DNA of 46,833 nucleotides from DATLBA01 sp035527275 (GTDB lineage: Bacteria > Planctomycetota > Phycisphaerae > FEN-1346), in NCBI GenBank assembly GCA_035527275.1, contig DATLBA010000082.1, positions 1-46,833 on the forward strand, read 5' to 3'. Each line of letters begins with the position of its first letter. Position 1 is the first letter of the stretch. The position numbers and the translations under genes were made by a program. The notes below the pieces were generated by a model, which was not told the origin of the DNA, made no database searches, and saw only the letters and a program-made list of their open reading frames with translations. Shown here piece by piece: positions 32,776-41,330 of this stretch.

Positions 32776-33816
32776 CTACTTGGTGGGCTTCGCGCCTCCG
32801 GTTCCACCCGCAGAACGTTGCTTTGCCGGCGCGTCTGCCCCGCGCACGGCAAGGTTCACCGCATAGACCCCGGCGCGGGCCGTCACGTAAAGTGTCTTTC
32901 GGTCGCCGCCGCCGAACGTGCAATTGGCGGGGCAAAGGGGCAGACGGATCTTGCCCAGCAGTTCTCCTGCGGGGCCGAAGACCTGGATGCCGTCGCCCGC
33001 TGTGACGTAAAGTCGGCCATCCTCATCGACGCGCATGCCGTCCGGCACGGGTGGTTCGATTACCGCAAAAGTTAGCCCCTCCGCCAGCGTGTTATTTTCT
33101 CGGACGCGGAAGCGGCGGATGTGGCTCCTCGCCTGATCGCTGTCGGCTACGTAGAGATACTTTTCGTCGGGCGAAAAGCATAGGCCGTTCGGCCGGCTGA
33201 AATCCTCCGCCACGGGAACAGGCTCGGCGGCGCCCGGGTCGAGACGGAACACGTAATTCGCGGGCTGCTCGCTCTGCTCGGGTTTGATGCCATACGGCGG
33301 GTCGGTAAACCAGATAGTCCCGTCCGACTTGACGACGACATCGTTGGGCGAGTTCAGGCGCTTGCCGTTGTAGGTCGAGGCGATGGTCGCGACCTGGCCG
33401 TCTTTCTCCGTCCGGGTGACCGTTCGGCTTCCGTGCTGGCAGGTGACGAGGCGCCCGCGGGCGTCGGTCGCATTCCCGTTGGCGTTGTGCGAGGGTTTGC
33501 GGAAGACGCTCAGTCCGTCACGTTCGGTCCAGCGGTAAATCGTGTCGGCCGAAATATCGCTGAACAGGAGCGCTCCGTCGTCGGCCTCGATCCAGACGGG
33601 CCCTTCCGTGAACTCCAGGCCCTCGGCGATGAGGCGGACGGTTGTGTCGGGGGCAAGGACGTCTCTGAACGCCTCGTTAAGAACTTCGATCCTGGCACCG
33701 GGCGTGTTCGGGGCTTTCATGAGTCCGGCTCCCAGCATAGTGGCGCGATCCGCGCCGCCGATGGCCGATATTGCTACCACCAGGGCAACGGCGATCCGCG
33801 CCAAGTTCGCAGACAT
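32776..33816 (-). CDS. Secreted SMP-30/gluconolactonase-like protein
   Basis: A 346-residue protein with signal peptide (NLARIAVALVVAISAIGGA) and a six-bladed beta-propeller. SMP-30 hallmarks are LEFTEGPVWIEADDGALLFSDI, the NGNATDARGRLVTCQHG segment, LNSPNDVVVKSDGTIWFTDPPYG with the metal-binding Asn/Asp residues, and SRPNGLCFSPDEKYLYVADS. Family members hydrolyse sugar lactones. Export fits the extracytoplasmic sugar oxidation suggested by the 8-18 kb genes, since sugar oxidation at C1 yields lactones. ATG at 33816 follows AGAGGGAGA. It lies 61 bp upstream of the nucleotide-sugar dehydrogenase gene. Confidence 0.88.
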   Translation of the reverse strand: MSANLARIAVALVVAISAIGGADRATMLGAGLMKAPNTPGARIEVLNEAFRDVLAPDTTVRLIAEGLEFTEGPVWIEADDGALLFSDISADTIYRWTERDGLSVFRKPSHNANGNATDARGRLVTCQHGSRTVTRTEKDGQVATIASTYNGKRLNSPNDVVVKSDGTIWFTDPPYGIKPEQSEQPANYVFRLDPGAAEPVPVAEDFSRPNGLCFSPDEKYLYVADSDQARSHIRRFRVRENNTLAEGLTFAVIEPPVPDGMRVDEDGRLYVTAGDGIQVFGPAGELLGKIRLPLCPANCTFGGGDRKTLYVTARAGVYAVNLAVRGADAPAKQRSAGGTGGAKPTK

Positions 33817-33849
33817 AGGTCTCCCTCTGTGAGGCCCGCCTGTCAAATC

Positions 33850-33888
33850 CCCGCCTGCCGGCGGGCAGGCTGGCGGGCAGGCCCGCCG
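33850..33888. repeat. REP-like palindromic cluster
   Basis: GCCTGCC-GGCG-GGCAGGC (33853-33870) forms a 7-bp stem, and overlapping CCCGCC/GGCGGG words extend the self-complementary region to 33888. It lies in the 94-bp gap between the GT39-like and SMP-30 genes and shares words with the palindrome at 160-179. Confidence 0.5.
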
Positions 33889-33910
33889 GTCGGTTTTCCC
33901 CGATTGGACC

Positions 33911-35587
33911 TCACGAATCGCCGCAACCAGCGGCCCCACCGGCGCGCTTGAATCCCGCACCGCGAGGGGCTGGCAGCCGCTCGTAACAGGCCAGCCCTCG
34001 GGAAAGGACAGGCGGGCCGAACAACCCGGTTGCCCGCAACTGGCTCATCACTGCTTCGCTCCAGCCCTCTTTATCCGTCGGCACCACGACGAACCGGTAA
34101 GGTTTCTCGGCAGCCATCTCGGCAAACTCGGCGGGCCGAAGGTCGTCGAAATGCTTGACCGCCCGGCCTTTCCACTGGAAGTACGTGTCGGTCGGCATCC
34201 GCGACAGGTAATGCACGATCGAAGTCCTCGGGGCGAGAACCCGGTCGGTTTCCGGGCGTCCGCGCTGGCGCAGGTGCGCGCCGAGGTCCATGTAACCCTG
34301 CCACCTTCCTTTGTCGAACGTAGCGTAAAACTGCGGATGACGCATCCAGTAGATCTCGCGAATCACTCGTGGAGTGCTGATGGCCACACAGACGGCGATC
34401 GCCAGCGTGATTCCCCATCCGGGCCGCACGGGTTTCGCTCCGGCGGCTTCGGCCGCGCCTTCTGGCTGCCTCCCCAGCCACGTAGCCACCGTGCAGACCC
34501 CAAGCAGGAGACAATAGACCAGCAACGGCATAATGGGCAGAAAGTACCGCGACGCCACCGCCCCGCTTCCCAGCACAATCAGAACCCCCACATACAGGAC
34601 AATAGGCAAGACAACAACCCACTGCCTCAGGCGCGCCGCCGTCCACAGGCCGACGAGAACCAGCGCGGTCGGCAGCAGGTTGAACCAGGGCGCTTTCTGA
34701 TACACGATAGTCGAGCAGACGGCGCTGGGGACGTTCGGCAAACCTTTGGCGATTTCCGCCCACTTCGACGCCGCCAAAAGGTTGAAGCGAGCGACCTGGT
34801 CGGCCCCGATGTAATCCGGGCCGCCAGGGGCCAACTGCGAGCGGGAAAAGACCGCCCACGCCAGAAAGCCTGCCGCCACGATCGCCGCGCCGCCGGCGAC
34901 GGCCGCAAGGTGTTTGACGCGGCGCTCGCGGTAGGCGTCCCAAAGGGCCGCCAGGAAAACACTACTGAAGAGCACCAGACCGAGGACACGGGTCCATGTG
35001 GCCAAGAGGAAGGCGAGCGATCCGCAAAGAAACCAACTCCAATGGTCCTTTCGGCCGCGGACGAAGGCGTAAAGGCCCAGCATGACAAAAAAGGTAAAAG
35101 GCACATCCGTTAGGATACGCGTCGAGTCGATAAAAAGGCGGGCCGAGGTGCCCACAACGAGGAGAACGCCGACAGCCAGACCGGTCCGCATCCGTTCGGG
35201 CAAGTCGACGGCCAGCCGTTTCACCGTCAGAAAGGAGAGAACCACCACGCCGAAGCCGAACAGGCTCATCGCCAGGTTGATGAGCCAGTAGTGCTCTTCG
35301 ACCAGCAGCCGGGAACCGGCGATTGATAACGGGACAACGGGAGGGATGCCCCAGCACTGCTTGCCGTTGGACTCCATGCCGCGGCCTTCGGCCAGCGAAC
35401 GGCCCAGCGACAGGTAGAGGCCCGAATCCGACTTGACGGCCCAATGGTTGTTGACCGCCGACAAATACAGAACCGCGATCGCCAAGAACGCCAAACGCTC
35501 GGTGTGTTTTCTCACAAGCCTTCCCGTTTCAGGGAGCACCGTGGACAGAAGTTTCCCTATCTTCGGGGCAGACGAACCGGCTGTCAA
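33911..35587 (-). CDS. Polytopic GT39-like glycosyltransferase
   Basis: Up to 558 residues with about eleven membrane helices. The first loop has NNHWAVKSDSGLYLSLGRSLAEGRG, where the SDSGLY acidic residue takes the usual DE/DD position of ArnT-like enzymes, and a later DSTRILTDVPF segment matches the second conserved loop. The C-terminal ~140 residues are soluble. The start is uncertain: TTG at 35587 gives the longest frame, while GTG at 35539 or 35515 are alternatives, the last behind GGGAAGG. A TTGACA at 35582-35587 on the minus strand might be a -35 box, which would favour the shorter starts. It probably belongs to the same envelope pathway as the dehydrogenase. Confidence 0.8.
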   Translation of the reverse strand: MTAGSSAPKIGKLLSTVLPETGRLVRKHTERLAFLAIAVLYLSAVNNHWAVKSDSGLYLSLGRSLAEGRGMESNGKQCWGIPPVVPLSIAGSRLLVEEHYWLINLAMSLFGFGVVVLSFLTVKRLAVDLPERMRTGLAVGVLLVVGTSARLFIDSTRILTDVPFTFFVMLGLYAFVRGRKDHWSWFLCGSLAFLLATWTRVLGLVLFSSVFLAALWDAYRERRVKHLAAVAGGAAIVAAGFLAWAVFSRSQLAPGGPDYIGADQVARFNLLAASKWAEIAKGLPNVPSAVCSTIVYQKAPWFNLLPTALVLVGLWTAARLRQWVVVLPIVLYVGVLIVLGSGAVASRYFLPIMPLLVYCLLLGVCTVATWLGRQPEGAAEAAGAKPVRPGWGITLAIAVCVAISTPRVIREIYWMRHPQFYATFDKGRWQGYMDLGAHLRQRGRPETDRVLAPRTSIVHYLSRMPTDTYFQWKGRAVKHFDDLRPAEFAEMAAEKPYRFVVVPTDKEGWSEAVMSQLRATGLFGPPVLSRGLACYERLPAPRGAGFKRAGGAAGCGDS

Positions 35588-35693
35588 CGAAAACCTATAT
35601 GTCGCTCCAGGGTGGGGCGTGGCAACTTCGCCTGGCGGGCCCGCCGGGAGAAATTGCTACGCCCACAGGCACAAGCCGCTGAGAAAATTCTGA

Positions 35694-35722
35694 TTGCTCG
35701 TCGGCCCTGAGACTCGTATAAA
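35694..35722 (+). promoter_or_regulatory. Weak promoter candidate for the coiled-coil protein
   Basis: TATAAA at 35717-35722 with TTGCTC 17 bp upstream (35694-35699). The -10 box is good, the -35 box poor. Leader about 40 nt to the ATG at 35768. Confidence 0.4.
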
Positions 35723-35767
35723 TAGCCGAAGAGCCACATCGCTTTCTTCACCGGAGGAGTGAGAATC

Positions 35768-36796
35768 ATGCGTGCAGCTTTGAGATGGACGGCGGGAATG
35801 GTTGTCGTCGCGCTGGTGGCGTGGCTTGCCGCCCATGCCGCGCCGGGCCGGGAGGTTGAACCCCCCGAATCGGCGCGCGAGGAGGCGCACCCCGCCAAGG
35901 GCGAAGTTCGCTATGAGGAAACCTGGACGCCCATCACGCAGGTCTTCGAGACCTATCGCGAGGCCCGCGCTAAGATGGAAGAACTTGTCGAACAGGGCAG
36001 ACCGGTCCGCGGCGCGCTGACCGACCTGAACTGGAAGATTAACAAGTTGCGGGGCGAGGCCCTCGCCAAGGAGCGGCCGCTCCACGCCGACCTGTCGAAG
36101 GTCCGCGCAAAAATGCGGAAGGCAGCAAGGACTCTCAGTATCCGGCCGCCACGCGAGCCCCAATACCAACCCATGCCTACCGAACCCAAGCGATCCCGCT
36201 ACCGGGACGAGGGCGAGTACGACGATGCCCTGCGCCGCTACAGACGTGAAGTCAAGCGCATCCGCGAGGGTAACGAGAAGCTCAAGCAGGAATACGAGCG
36301 CAACCTCGAGACCTACAACAAAATGCGGGCGGAAGCCAAGGAAACCATCCAGGAAAACGAAACGACAATCGCCGACTGCGAAAAGCAGGTCGAGACCATC
36401 CAGCAGGAACTCGACGAAGCACAGAGGCCGTTGCTCGAAGAGCGGAAAAGGTTGAACACCGAGATCGCGACGCTCGTCAATCAGGCCCGGGCGCTGATTA
36501 CGCGAGCCGACGCTCTGGCGGACGCCATGCGAAGCGCGCCGGAAGACGTCCGCTTCCGACTCGGCATCATCGAATGGGAAGGGGAGTTCTACACGCTTGA
36601 GAAACTGGAGGCACTGCACGCCGAGACGCAGGCGGAAATCGACCGGACGCACGAGCAGTTGAAGGAGCAGGCCAAGTTGGCCGGGCGCGACTTCCCCGAA
36701 GATTGGCGCCACCCGCAACAGGACCGGATGGACGCCCTGAAATCGCTCATCGAACGGGCCAAGGCCGTTCGCGGCGGAACCGCCTCATCGCCCTAG
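35768..36796 (+). CDS. Secreted coiled-coil protein of unknown function
   Basis: A 342-residue protein. ATG 35768 follows GGAGGAG; GTG at 35759 is in frame but overlaps that site. A signal peptide (ALRWTAGMVVVALVAWLAAHAA) is followed by a highly charged, helical mature region. Long heptad-like stretches occur near residues 60-120 and 155-260 (EVKRIREGNEKLKQEYERNL, NETTIADCEKQVETIQQELD), separated by a proline-rich break (RPPREPQYQPMPTEPKRSRY). No family recognised; the shape suggests a periplasmic structural or adaptor protein. Its stop shares a CTAG with the stop of the convergent dehydrogenase gene. Confidence 0.75.
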   Translation: MRAALRWTAGMVVVALVAWLAAHAAPGREVEPPESAREEAHPAKGEVRYEETWTPITQVFETYREARAKMEELVEQGRPVRGALTDLNWKINKLRGEALAKERPLHADLSKVRAKMRKAARTLSIRPPREPQYQPMPTEPKRSRYRDEGEYDDALRRYRREVKRIREGNEKLKQEYERNLETYNKMRAEAKETIQENETTIADCEKQVETIQQELDEAQRPLLEERKRLNTEIATLVNQARALITRADALADAMRSAPEDVRFRLGIIEWEGEFYTLEKLEALHAETQAEIDRTHEQLKEQAKLAGRDFPEDWRHPQQDRMDALKSLIERAKAVRGGTASSP

Positions 36797-37692
36797 CCGC
36801 GCAGGGGCACGCCGGCCCACGCGGCCATCACGTCCAGCATGGCCGAGACATCCTCGTCGCCGTGGCCCAGGTTCTTGGCGGCCGTCAGCATCTGCCGCAC
36901 GTGCGCCGTCAGCGGAACGGGCACGTCCAGTTGCCGCGCCAGGTCTGTCGCAAGATTCACGTCTTTCTGCATATGTTTCAGGAAGAAGTTCGGCCGCCCG
37001 CCCGCGTTGACGATGGCCTGCTCGGCAAAGCCGTACAGCGGCGATTCGAGCGGCCCGGCATGAAGCACCTCCATCATGGTCTCAAAGGGGATGCCGGCCT
37101 TCCGCGCCAGTGTGAAGAACTCGCCGAATGTCTCGAGCATCGCCGCCACCATCAGGCTGCAGGCGAGTTTCATCATGGTCCCTTTGCCGAGGTCGCCGAT
37201 GTGGTGGATGTCCTTGCCGAGCGCTTCCAGGACGGGTTTGGCCTTGGCGAAGTCGTCGCGGCTGCCGCCGACGAGGATCTGGAGTTCGCCTTCCCGGGCC
37301 TCCTGCACACTCCACATCACTGGGGCCTCGAGATAGTGGACCTGCAGGCTCCGCAGCGCCGTGGCGGCTCGGTAACTCATCCCCGGGCTCGTCGTCGAGC
37401 AGTTGATGAGCATGCTCCGGCGCTTCATGCCGCGCGAGAGACCCTCCTCGCCGAAAAGCACGGTGTCGAGGGCGGCATCGTCGGCCACCATGACGAAGAC
37501 GAAGTCGGCGCCGCGTGCGGCCCCGGCGGGCGACTTGGCCTTCGCGGCGCCCGCCGCCCCCAACGGCTCCGCCTTCTCCGGCGTCCGGTTCCACACCGCG
37601 AGCGGGTAGCCTGCCTTCAGAAGCCTCTCCGCCATCGGCGCCCCCATCAGACCCAGCCCGACGAAGCCTACTTTTGTGCGCTTCCTCGTCAT
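36793..37692 (-). CDS. Beta-hydroxyacid dehydrogenase (3-hydroxyisobutyrate dehydrogenase family)
   Basis: A 299-residue NAD(P)-dependent dehydrogenase. GFVGLGLMGAPMAERLLKAG is the nucleotide-binding loop, INCSTTSPGMSY matches the substrate-binding DxSTxxP block with Cys in place of Asp, APVMWSVQEAREGELQILVGG the APVSG region, and GTMMKLACSLMV carries the catalytic Lys; its usual Asn is replaced by Ser. Relatives reduce or oxidise tartronate semialdehyde, glyoxylate or succinic semialdehyde. The altered motif residues leave the substrate open. ATG at 37692 follows AAGGAGG. The radical SAM gene ends 62 bp upstream. Confidence 0.88.
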   Translation of the reverse strand: MTRKRTKVGFVGLGLMGAPMAERLLKAGYPLAVWNRTPEKAEPLGAAGAAKAKSPAGAARGADFVFVMVADDAALDTVLFGEEGLSRGMKRRSMLINCSTTSPGMSYRAATALRSLQVHYLEAPVMWSVQEAREGELQILVGGSRDDFAKAKPVLEALGKDIHHIGDLGKGTMMKLACSLMVAAMLETFGEFFTLARKAGIPFETMMEVLHAGPLESPLYGFAEQAIVNAGGRPNFFLKHMQKDVNLATDLARQLDVPVPLTAHVRQMLTAAKNLGHGDEDVSAMLDVMAAWAGVPLRG

Positions 37693-37753
37693 CGCTGTCC
37701 TCCTTGTCACCTGTTCTGGCGGACTCGACGGGAACCCGTCGGACCGCGTGCGG

Positions 37754-38776
37754 CTAATTGGCGATGATGGGCAGCGGCGCCCCGCACTTCCCACACGCCG
37801 ACCCTTTGAGGTTTTCCACCGACACGCCGAAACCGTGCCGCGCGATCACCCGCGCCCCGCACGCCGGACACATCGTGTCCTGCTCACCCAGGATGTTGCC
37901 GGCATAGACGAACCGAAGGCCCGCTTCCCGGCCGATCGCAAGCGCTTGCTGGATGGTTTCGAGCGGCGTCGGCCGCCCGTCGGTCATCTTGTAATCCGGG
38001 TGGAAACGTGTCACGTGCCACGGTGTGTCGGGCGAAATCCCCGCCAGAAATGCGGCGATGCCTTTCAGGTCGTCCGAATCGTCGTTCCGGCCGGGCACCA
38101 CGAGCGTCGTCACTTCGACGTGGATACCGGCCTTGTGCATGCGGCAAATGGTTTCCTTGACCGGCTCGAGCCGGGCCTTGCACATCCTGCGGTAAAAGTC
38201 GTCGCGCCAGGCCTTCAGGTCCACGTTGGCCGCGTCCAGCCATTCGGCCAGTTCGGCCACCGTCTCGGCCGTCTCGTAACCGTTCGTCACGAACGTGTTC
38301 TTCAGACCTGCCGCCTTCGCCAGCCGGCCGCAGTCCCGGGCGTACTCGAAGAAGATCGTCGGTTCGGTGTAGGTGTATGAGATGGACGCGCAGCCGTTCG
38401 CCGTGGCGGCAGTCACCACCGCCTCCGGCGTCATCGGCTCGCCCGGCATTTGGCCGCGCTCGCTTCGCGGCCACTGGGAAATTTGCCAGTTCTGGCAGAA
38501 TCCGCACTGAAAATTGCACCCGACCGTCGCAATCGAGTAAGCGCGGCTCCCCGGGAGGAAGTGGAAGAGCGGCTTCTTCTCAATCGGGTCCACGTGGTGG
38601 GCGATAACGCGGCCGTAGACGAGCGCCACGAGCCGCCCGCCCGCGTTCTCGCGAACCCGGCAGACGCCGCGCTCCCCCGGTGCAATGTGACAGCGGTGGG
38701 CGCACAGGAAGCAGTCAACAGCGCCTTCGGCCGCCGGTTTCCAAAGCGCGGCTTCGTGTTGCTCCGCGGTTACCAT
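37754..38776 (-). CDS. amrS: AmmeMemoRadiSam system radical SAM enzyme
   Basis: About 340 residues. An N-terminal Cys-rich block (DCFLCAHRCHIAPGERGVCRVR) precedes the radical SAM cluster motif CNFQCGFCQNW, followed by SYTYTEPTIFFEYA and FVTNGYET, all diagnostic of the AmmeMemoRadiSam radical SAM protein. The C terminus has a zinc-ribbon-like CPACGA...CGKCGA. A [4Fe-4S] cluster cleaves SAM to start radical chemistry of unknown target. The start is ATG 38776; GTG at 38803 overlaps the site-2 protease stop as GTGA and is an alternative. The AMMECR1 partner is at 206-763. Confidence 0.92.
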   Translation of the reverse strand: MVTAEQHEAALWKPAAEGAVDCFLCAHRCHIAPGERGVCRVRENAGGRLVALVYGRVIAHHVDPIEKKPLFHFLPGSRAYSIATVGCNFQCGFCQNWQISQWPRSERGQMPGEPMTPEAVVTAATANGCASISYTYTEPTIFFEYARDCGRLAKAAGLKNTFVTNGYETAETVAELAEWLDAANVDLKAWRDDFYRRMCKARLEPVKETICRMHKAGIHVEVTTLVVPGRNDDSDDLKGIAAFLAGISPDTPWHVTRFHPDYKMTDGRPTPLETIQQALAIGREAGLRFVYAGNILGEQDTMCPACGARVIARHGFGVSVENLKGSACGKCGAPLPIIAN

Positions 38777-38799
38777 CGGCGCCCTCGGTCCTTTTTGCG

Positions 38800-40062
38800 T
38801 CACGACCCGTTCCGGCCGGCCGCGCCCGCTTCGGCCAGGTCCGTCTTGATTTGAATCAGATTCATCATGTCGTGGCGAGTGACGATGCCGCACAGCCGGT
38901 CGCCCTCCACCACAGGGAGATGTCCCGTGTCTTCGTCCATCATCTTGCGAAAAGCGTCCACGAGGCTGTCGTCGGGGCGGACGAGGTTCTCCTCGCGAAC
39001 CCGGTGCAGGACCTCACGCACGGGTGTCCCGGGCCATTCGGCCCGAGGAACGCCCTGGACGTCCTTGAGGCTGATCATGCCCACCAGCCACCCCTCCTCC
39101 AGGACCGGGAAACTCCGAAACCGGTAGCGGAAGAAATACTCGTCCACAAGCCGCTCGAGCGTCAGGTCGGGTTCGACCCAGATGACCTCCTCCTGGAGAA
39201 TGTCGCGGACCGCCAGGCCGCTCAGAGCCTCACGAATCGCCACCTGCTGGTAACTGGTCTGGGCGGCATGACGCATGAACATGCCGATAAAGACCAGCCA
39301 GAGCGGGCCGATGGCCCACGTCATCAGGAACATCAGGACACCCAGGCCGATCATGACCGCGCCGAGGCCTCTGCCGATGCTTGCCGCCGTGGCCGTCGCC
39401 CGCCGCAAGTTGCCCCGCCACTTCCAAAGCGCCGCCCGCAGGACGCGCCCCCCGTCCAGCGGAAACCCCGGCAGCAGATTGAACGCCGCCAGCATCCCGT
39501 TAACAAACGCAAAGTAAAAGAGCAGCGCGCGGGCCTGCTCCGCGAACCAGTCTCCAAAACCGAAATACAGGGCGCCGAACGCAGCGGCGATGACGATGCT
39601 CGTCAGCGGCCCGACCAGCGCGACCTTCAGTTCCACCTCCGGCGTCCGCGCCTCGTCCTTGAGCCGCGACACACCGCCGAAGACGAACAGCGTGATGCCT
39701 TCGACCGGGATTCCGTTCGCGCGGGCCACCAGGCTGTGCGACAACTCGTGCGCCAGGACGCATACGAAGAGCCCAAGCGTCCCGACGGCCCCCAGGACCC
39801 AGTAGTGCCACGTCGGCCAGTTCCGCAGAGCCCCAAAGGCCTCCAGGTCGGTCGCGCCAGGGTGCTCCCGCTGATACTCGCGGGCGCGCTCCGCCCCCCG
39901 CCACCACGGCCCGCCATCGGCCAGGTCGGCCATCGGCAAAAAATGGGCCGCCAGGCTCCACACCAGAAGGAAGAAGATCAGCAGCCAACTGGCGTGGACC
40001 CGGATCGTGATTCCGAAGATTCGGGCGATCTTCAAGCCGGATGCCAGCAACGCGGTGGCCAT
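38800..40062 (-). CDS. Site-2 protease (M50) with CBS domain pair
   Basis: A 420-residue intramembrane metalloprotease. The zinc motif AHELSHSLVAR is near residue 103 and the third ligand lies in NLLPGFPLDGGRVLR near residue 195. Two or more helices precede and follow. Residues ~290-405 are two CBS domains (AVRDILQEEVIWVEPDLTLE; LVRPDDSLVDAFRKMMDEDTGHLPVVEGDRLCGIVTRHDMMNLI) that may sense adenine nucleotides. Such S2P-CBS proteins cut membrane-bound regulators. Its stop touches the radical SAM gene start. A TATAAT lies ~40 bp upstream. Confidence 0.92.
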   Translation of the reverse strand: MATALLASGLKIARIFGITIRVHASWLLIFFLLVWSLAAHFLPMADLADGGPWWRGAERAREYQREHPGATDLEAFGALRNWPTWHYWVLGAVGTLGLFVCVLAHELSHSLVARANGIPVEGITLFVFGGVSRLKDEARTPEVELKVALVGPLTSIVIAAAFGALYFGFGDWFAEQARALLFYFAFVNGMLAAFNLLPGFPLDGGRVLRAALWKWRGNLRRATATAASIGRGLGAVMIGLGVLMFLMTWAIGPLWLVFIGMFMRHAAQTSYQQVAIREALSGLAVRDILQEEVIWVEPDLTLERLVDEYFFRYRFRSFPVLEEGWLVGMISLKDVQGVPRAEWPGTPVREVLHRVREENLVRPDDSLVDAFRKMMDEDTGHLPVVEGDRLCGIVTRHDMMNLIQIKTDLAEAGAAGRNGS

Positions 40063-40102
40063 GACGTGTTCTGCCTCACCCCTGTATGGACGCGACGGCG
40101 GT

Positions 40103-40108
40103 ATTATA
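40103..40108 (-). promoter_or_regulatory. -10 box upstream of the site-2 protease gene
   Basis: Perfect TATAAT on the minus strand about 40 bp before the ATG at 40062. No good -35 box lies at the right distance. The rest of the 40063-40310 gap holds a 12-bp palindrome ACATGCGCATGT (40143-40154) and no gene. Confidence 0.4.
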
Positions 40109-40310
40109 GTCTCTCAGAGGGGAATTCACACGGAAAATACAGACATGCGCATGTGGCCCCTACAGATTGGGGGCACGAGCCTTGCAGCCACCGCATGTGG
40201 GGTGGGGCGAAATCGGTTCTGCCTCACAGGTCATCCCGTTCCCAGACAAGCCGCACGCCCCGCCGAGTTGTCCACCGGCTCGCCCTGTTCAAGGCGGGCC
40301 GTCGCTGCCG

Positions 40311-41321
40311 TCAGGACACGACGTTTTGCGGCCGGCCGGCCGCAAACGCCGCCACGTTTCCCACCGTCGTGTCCAGAATCTTGTCCAAGGCCTCTTCGCT
40401 GTTGAAGGCGATGTGGGGCGTGATGATGACGTTGTCCGTCCGCATCAGGATGGTGTTTCGGACGACCGACTGCAGGGTTTCGGCGTCGTAACGGCTGGAA
40501 AGCATCTGCCCTTCCTCGCGGATGGCCGCTTCTTCCTCGAGGACGTCGAGCCCCGCCCCACCGAGCCTGCCGCTCCGAAGCGCCTCGATCAGCGCTTCGG
40601 TGTCCACCAGCGCCCCGCGCGCCGTGTTGATGAGAATCGCTCCTGGTTTCATCAGCGCCAGCCGCTCGGCATTGATGAGGTGGTGCGTCTCGTCGGTGTA
40701 GGGGCAATGCAGCGTGACGATGTCCGACTGTTTCAGGAGCGATTCCAGGCTCACATACTCGAAGCCCAGGGCGTCGGCCATGTGGGCGATCGGCTTGACG
40801 TCGTAGGCCACGACCCGCATCTGGAAGCCTAGCGCGATGCGGACCACGTGCGTGCCGATGGAGCCCGTTCCGATGACCCCCAGCGTCCGGTCCCGAAGGT
40901 CGATGCCACGCAGACCCTCGATGCTGAACTTGCCGCGCACCGTCTGCTCGTACGCCTTGTGGACCCGCCGCGTCAGGGCAAGGATCAGGGCGAAGGTGTG
41001 CTCGGCCACCGTGTTCGCCCCATAGGTCGGCACGTTGCACACCGTGATGCCGCGCGCCCGGCAGGCGTCGAGGTCAATGTGGTCCACGCCGGTCGAGCGG
41101 GAGGTCACAAGTTTCAGGTCCGGAAGCCTGGCCAGCGCTGCGGCGTCCACGCGGCTGTGGATGAAGGGCGACAGGACCGTGATGCCGCGCGGATCCTCGA
41201 TGTCAACCTCCTGAAGGGTCTGCTTGTGAGCGATGAGGCCGCTGCAGTTCTTACAGTGGGCGCGGATGCGTTCCGCTTCCCACGGCTCGACCTCGACGAA
41301 CAGGCACTTCGTTTCCGCCAT
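40311..41321 (-). CDS. D-2-hydroxyacid dehydrogenase
   Basis: A 336-residue NAD-dependent dehydrogenase. The nucleotide-binding loop is TLGVIGTGSIGTHVVRIALGF; the catalytic trio is visible as the Arg in INTARGALVDTEAL, the Glu in GLDVLEEEAA and the His in ITPHIAFNS. The TSRSTGVDHIDLDACRARGI and TVAEHTFALILAL blocks resemble D-lactate dehydrogenases. It likely interconverts a 2-oxoacid and its D-hydroxyacid; the substrate is not clear. ATG at 41321 follows AGGAGG, 9 bp after the ligA stop, so it is the last gene of the polX-ligA operon. Confidence 0.92.
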   Translation of the reverse strand: MAETKCLFVEVEPWEAERIRAHCKNCSGLIAHKQTLQEVDIEDPRGITVLSPFIHSRVDAAALARLPDLKLVTSRSTGVDHIDLDACRARGITVCNVPTYGANTVAEHTFALILALTRRVHKAYEQTVRGKFSIEGLRGIDLRDRTLGVIGTGSIGTHVVRIALGFQMRVVAYDVKPIAHMADALGFEYVSLESLLKQSDIVTLHCPYTDETHHLINAERLALMKPGAILINTARGALVDTEALIEALRSGRLGGAGLDVLEEEAAIREEGQMLSSRYDAETLQSVVRNTILMRTDNVIITPHIAFNSEEALDKILDTTVGNVAAFAAGRPQNVVS

Positions 41322-41330
41322 GACGTCCTC

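Noticed and set aside
31035..33005. 656-codon open frame opposite the nucleotide-sugar dehydrogenase and SMP-30 genes
   Set aside because: Antisense artefact of high third-position GC; spans two real genes and their gap.
33841..33846. Minus-strand TTGACA upstream of the SMP-30 gene
   Set aside because: The expected -10 position is GC-rich and coincides with the ribosome-binding site.
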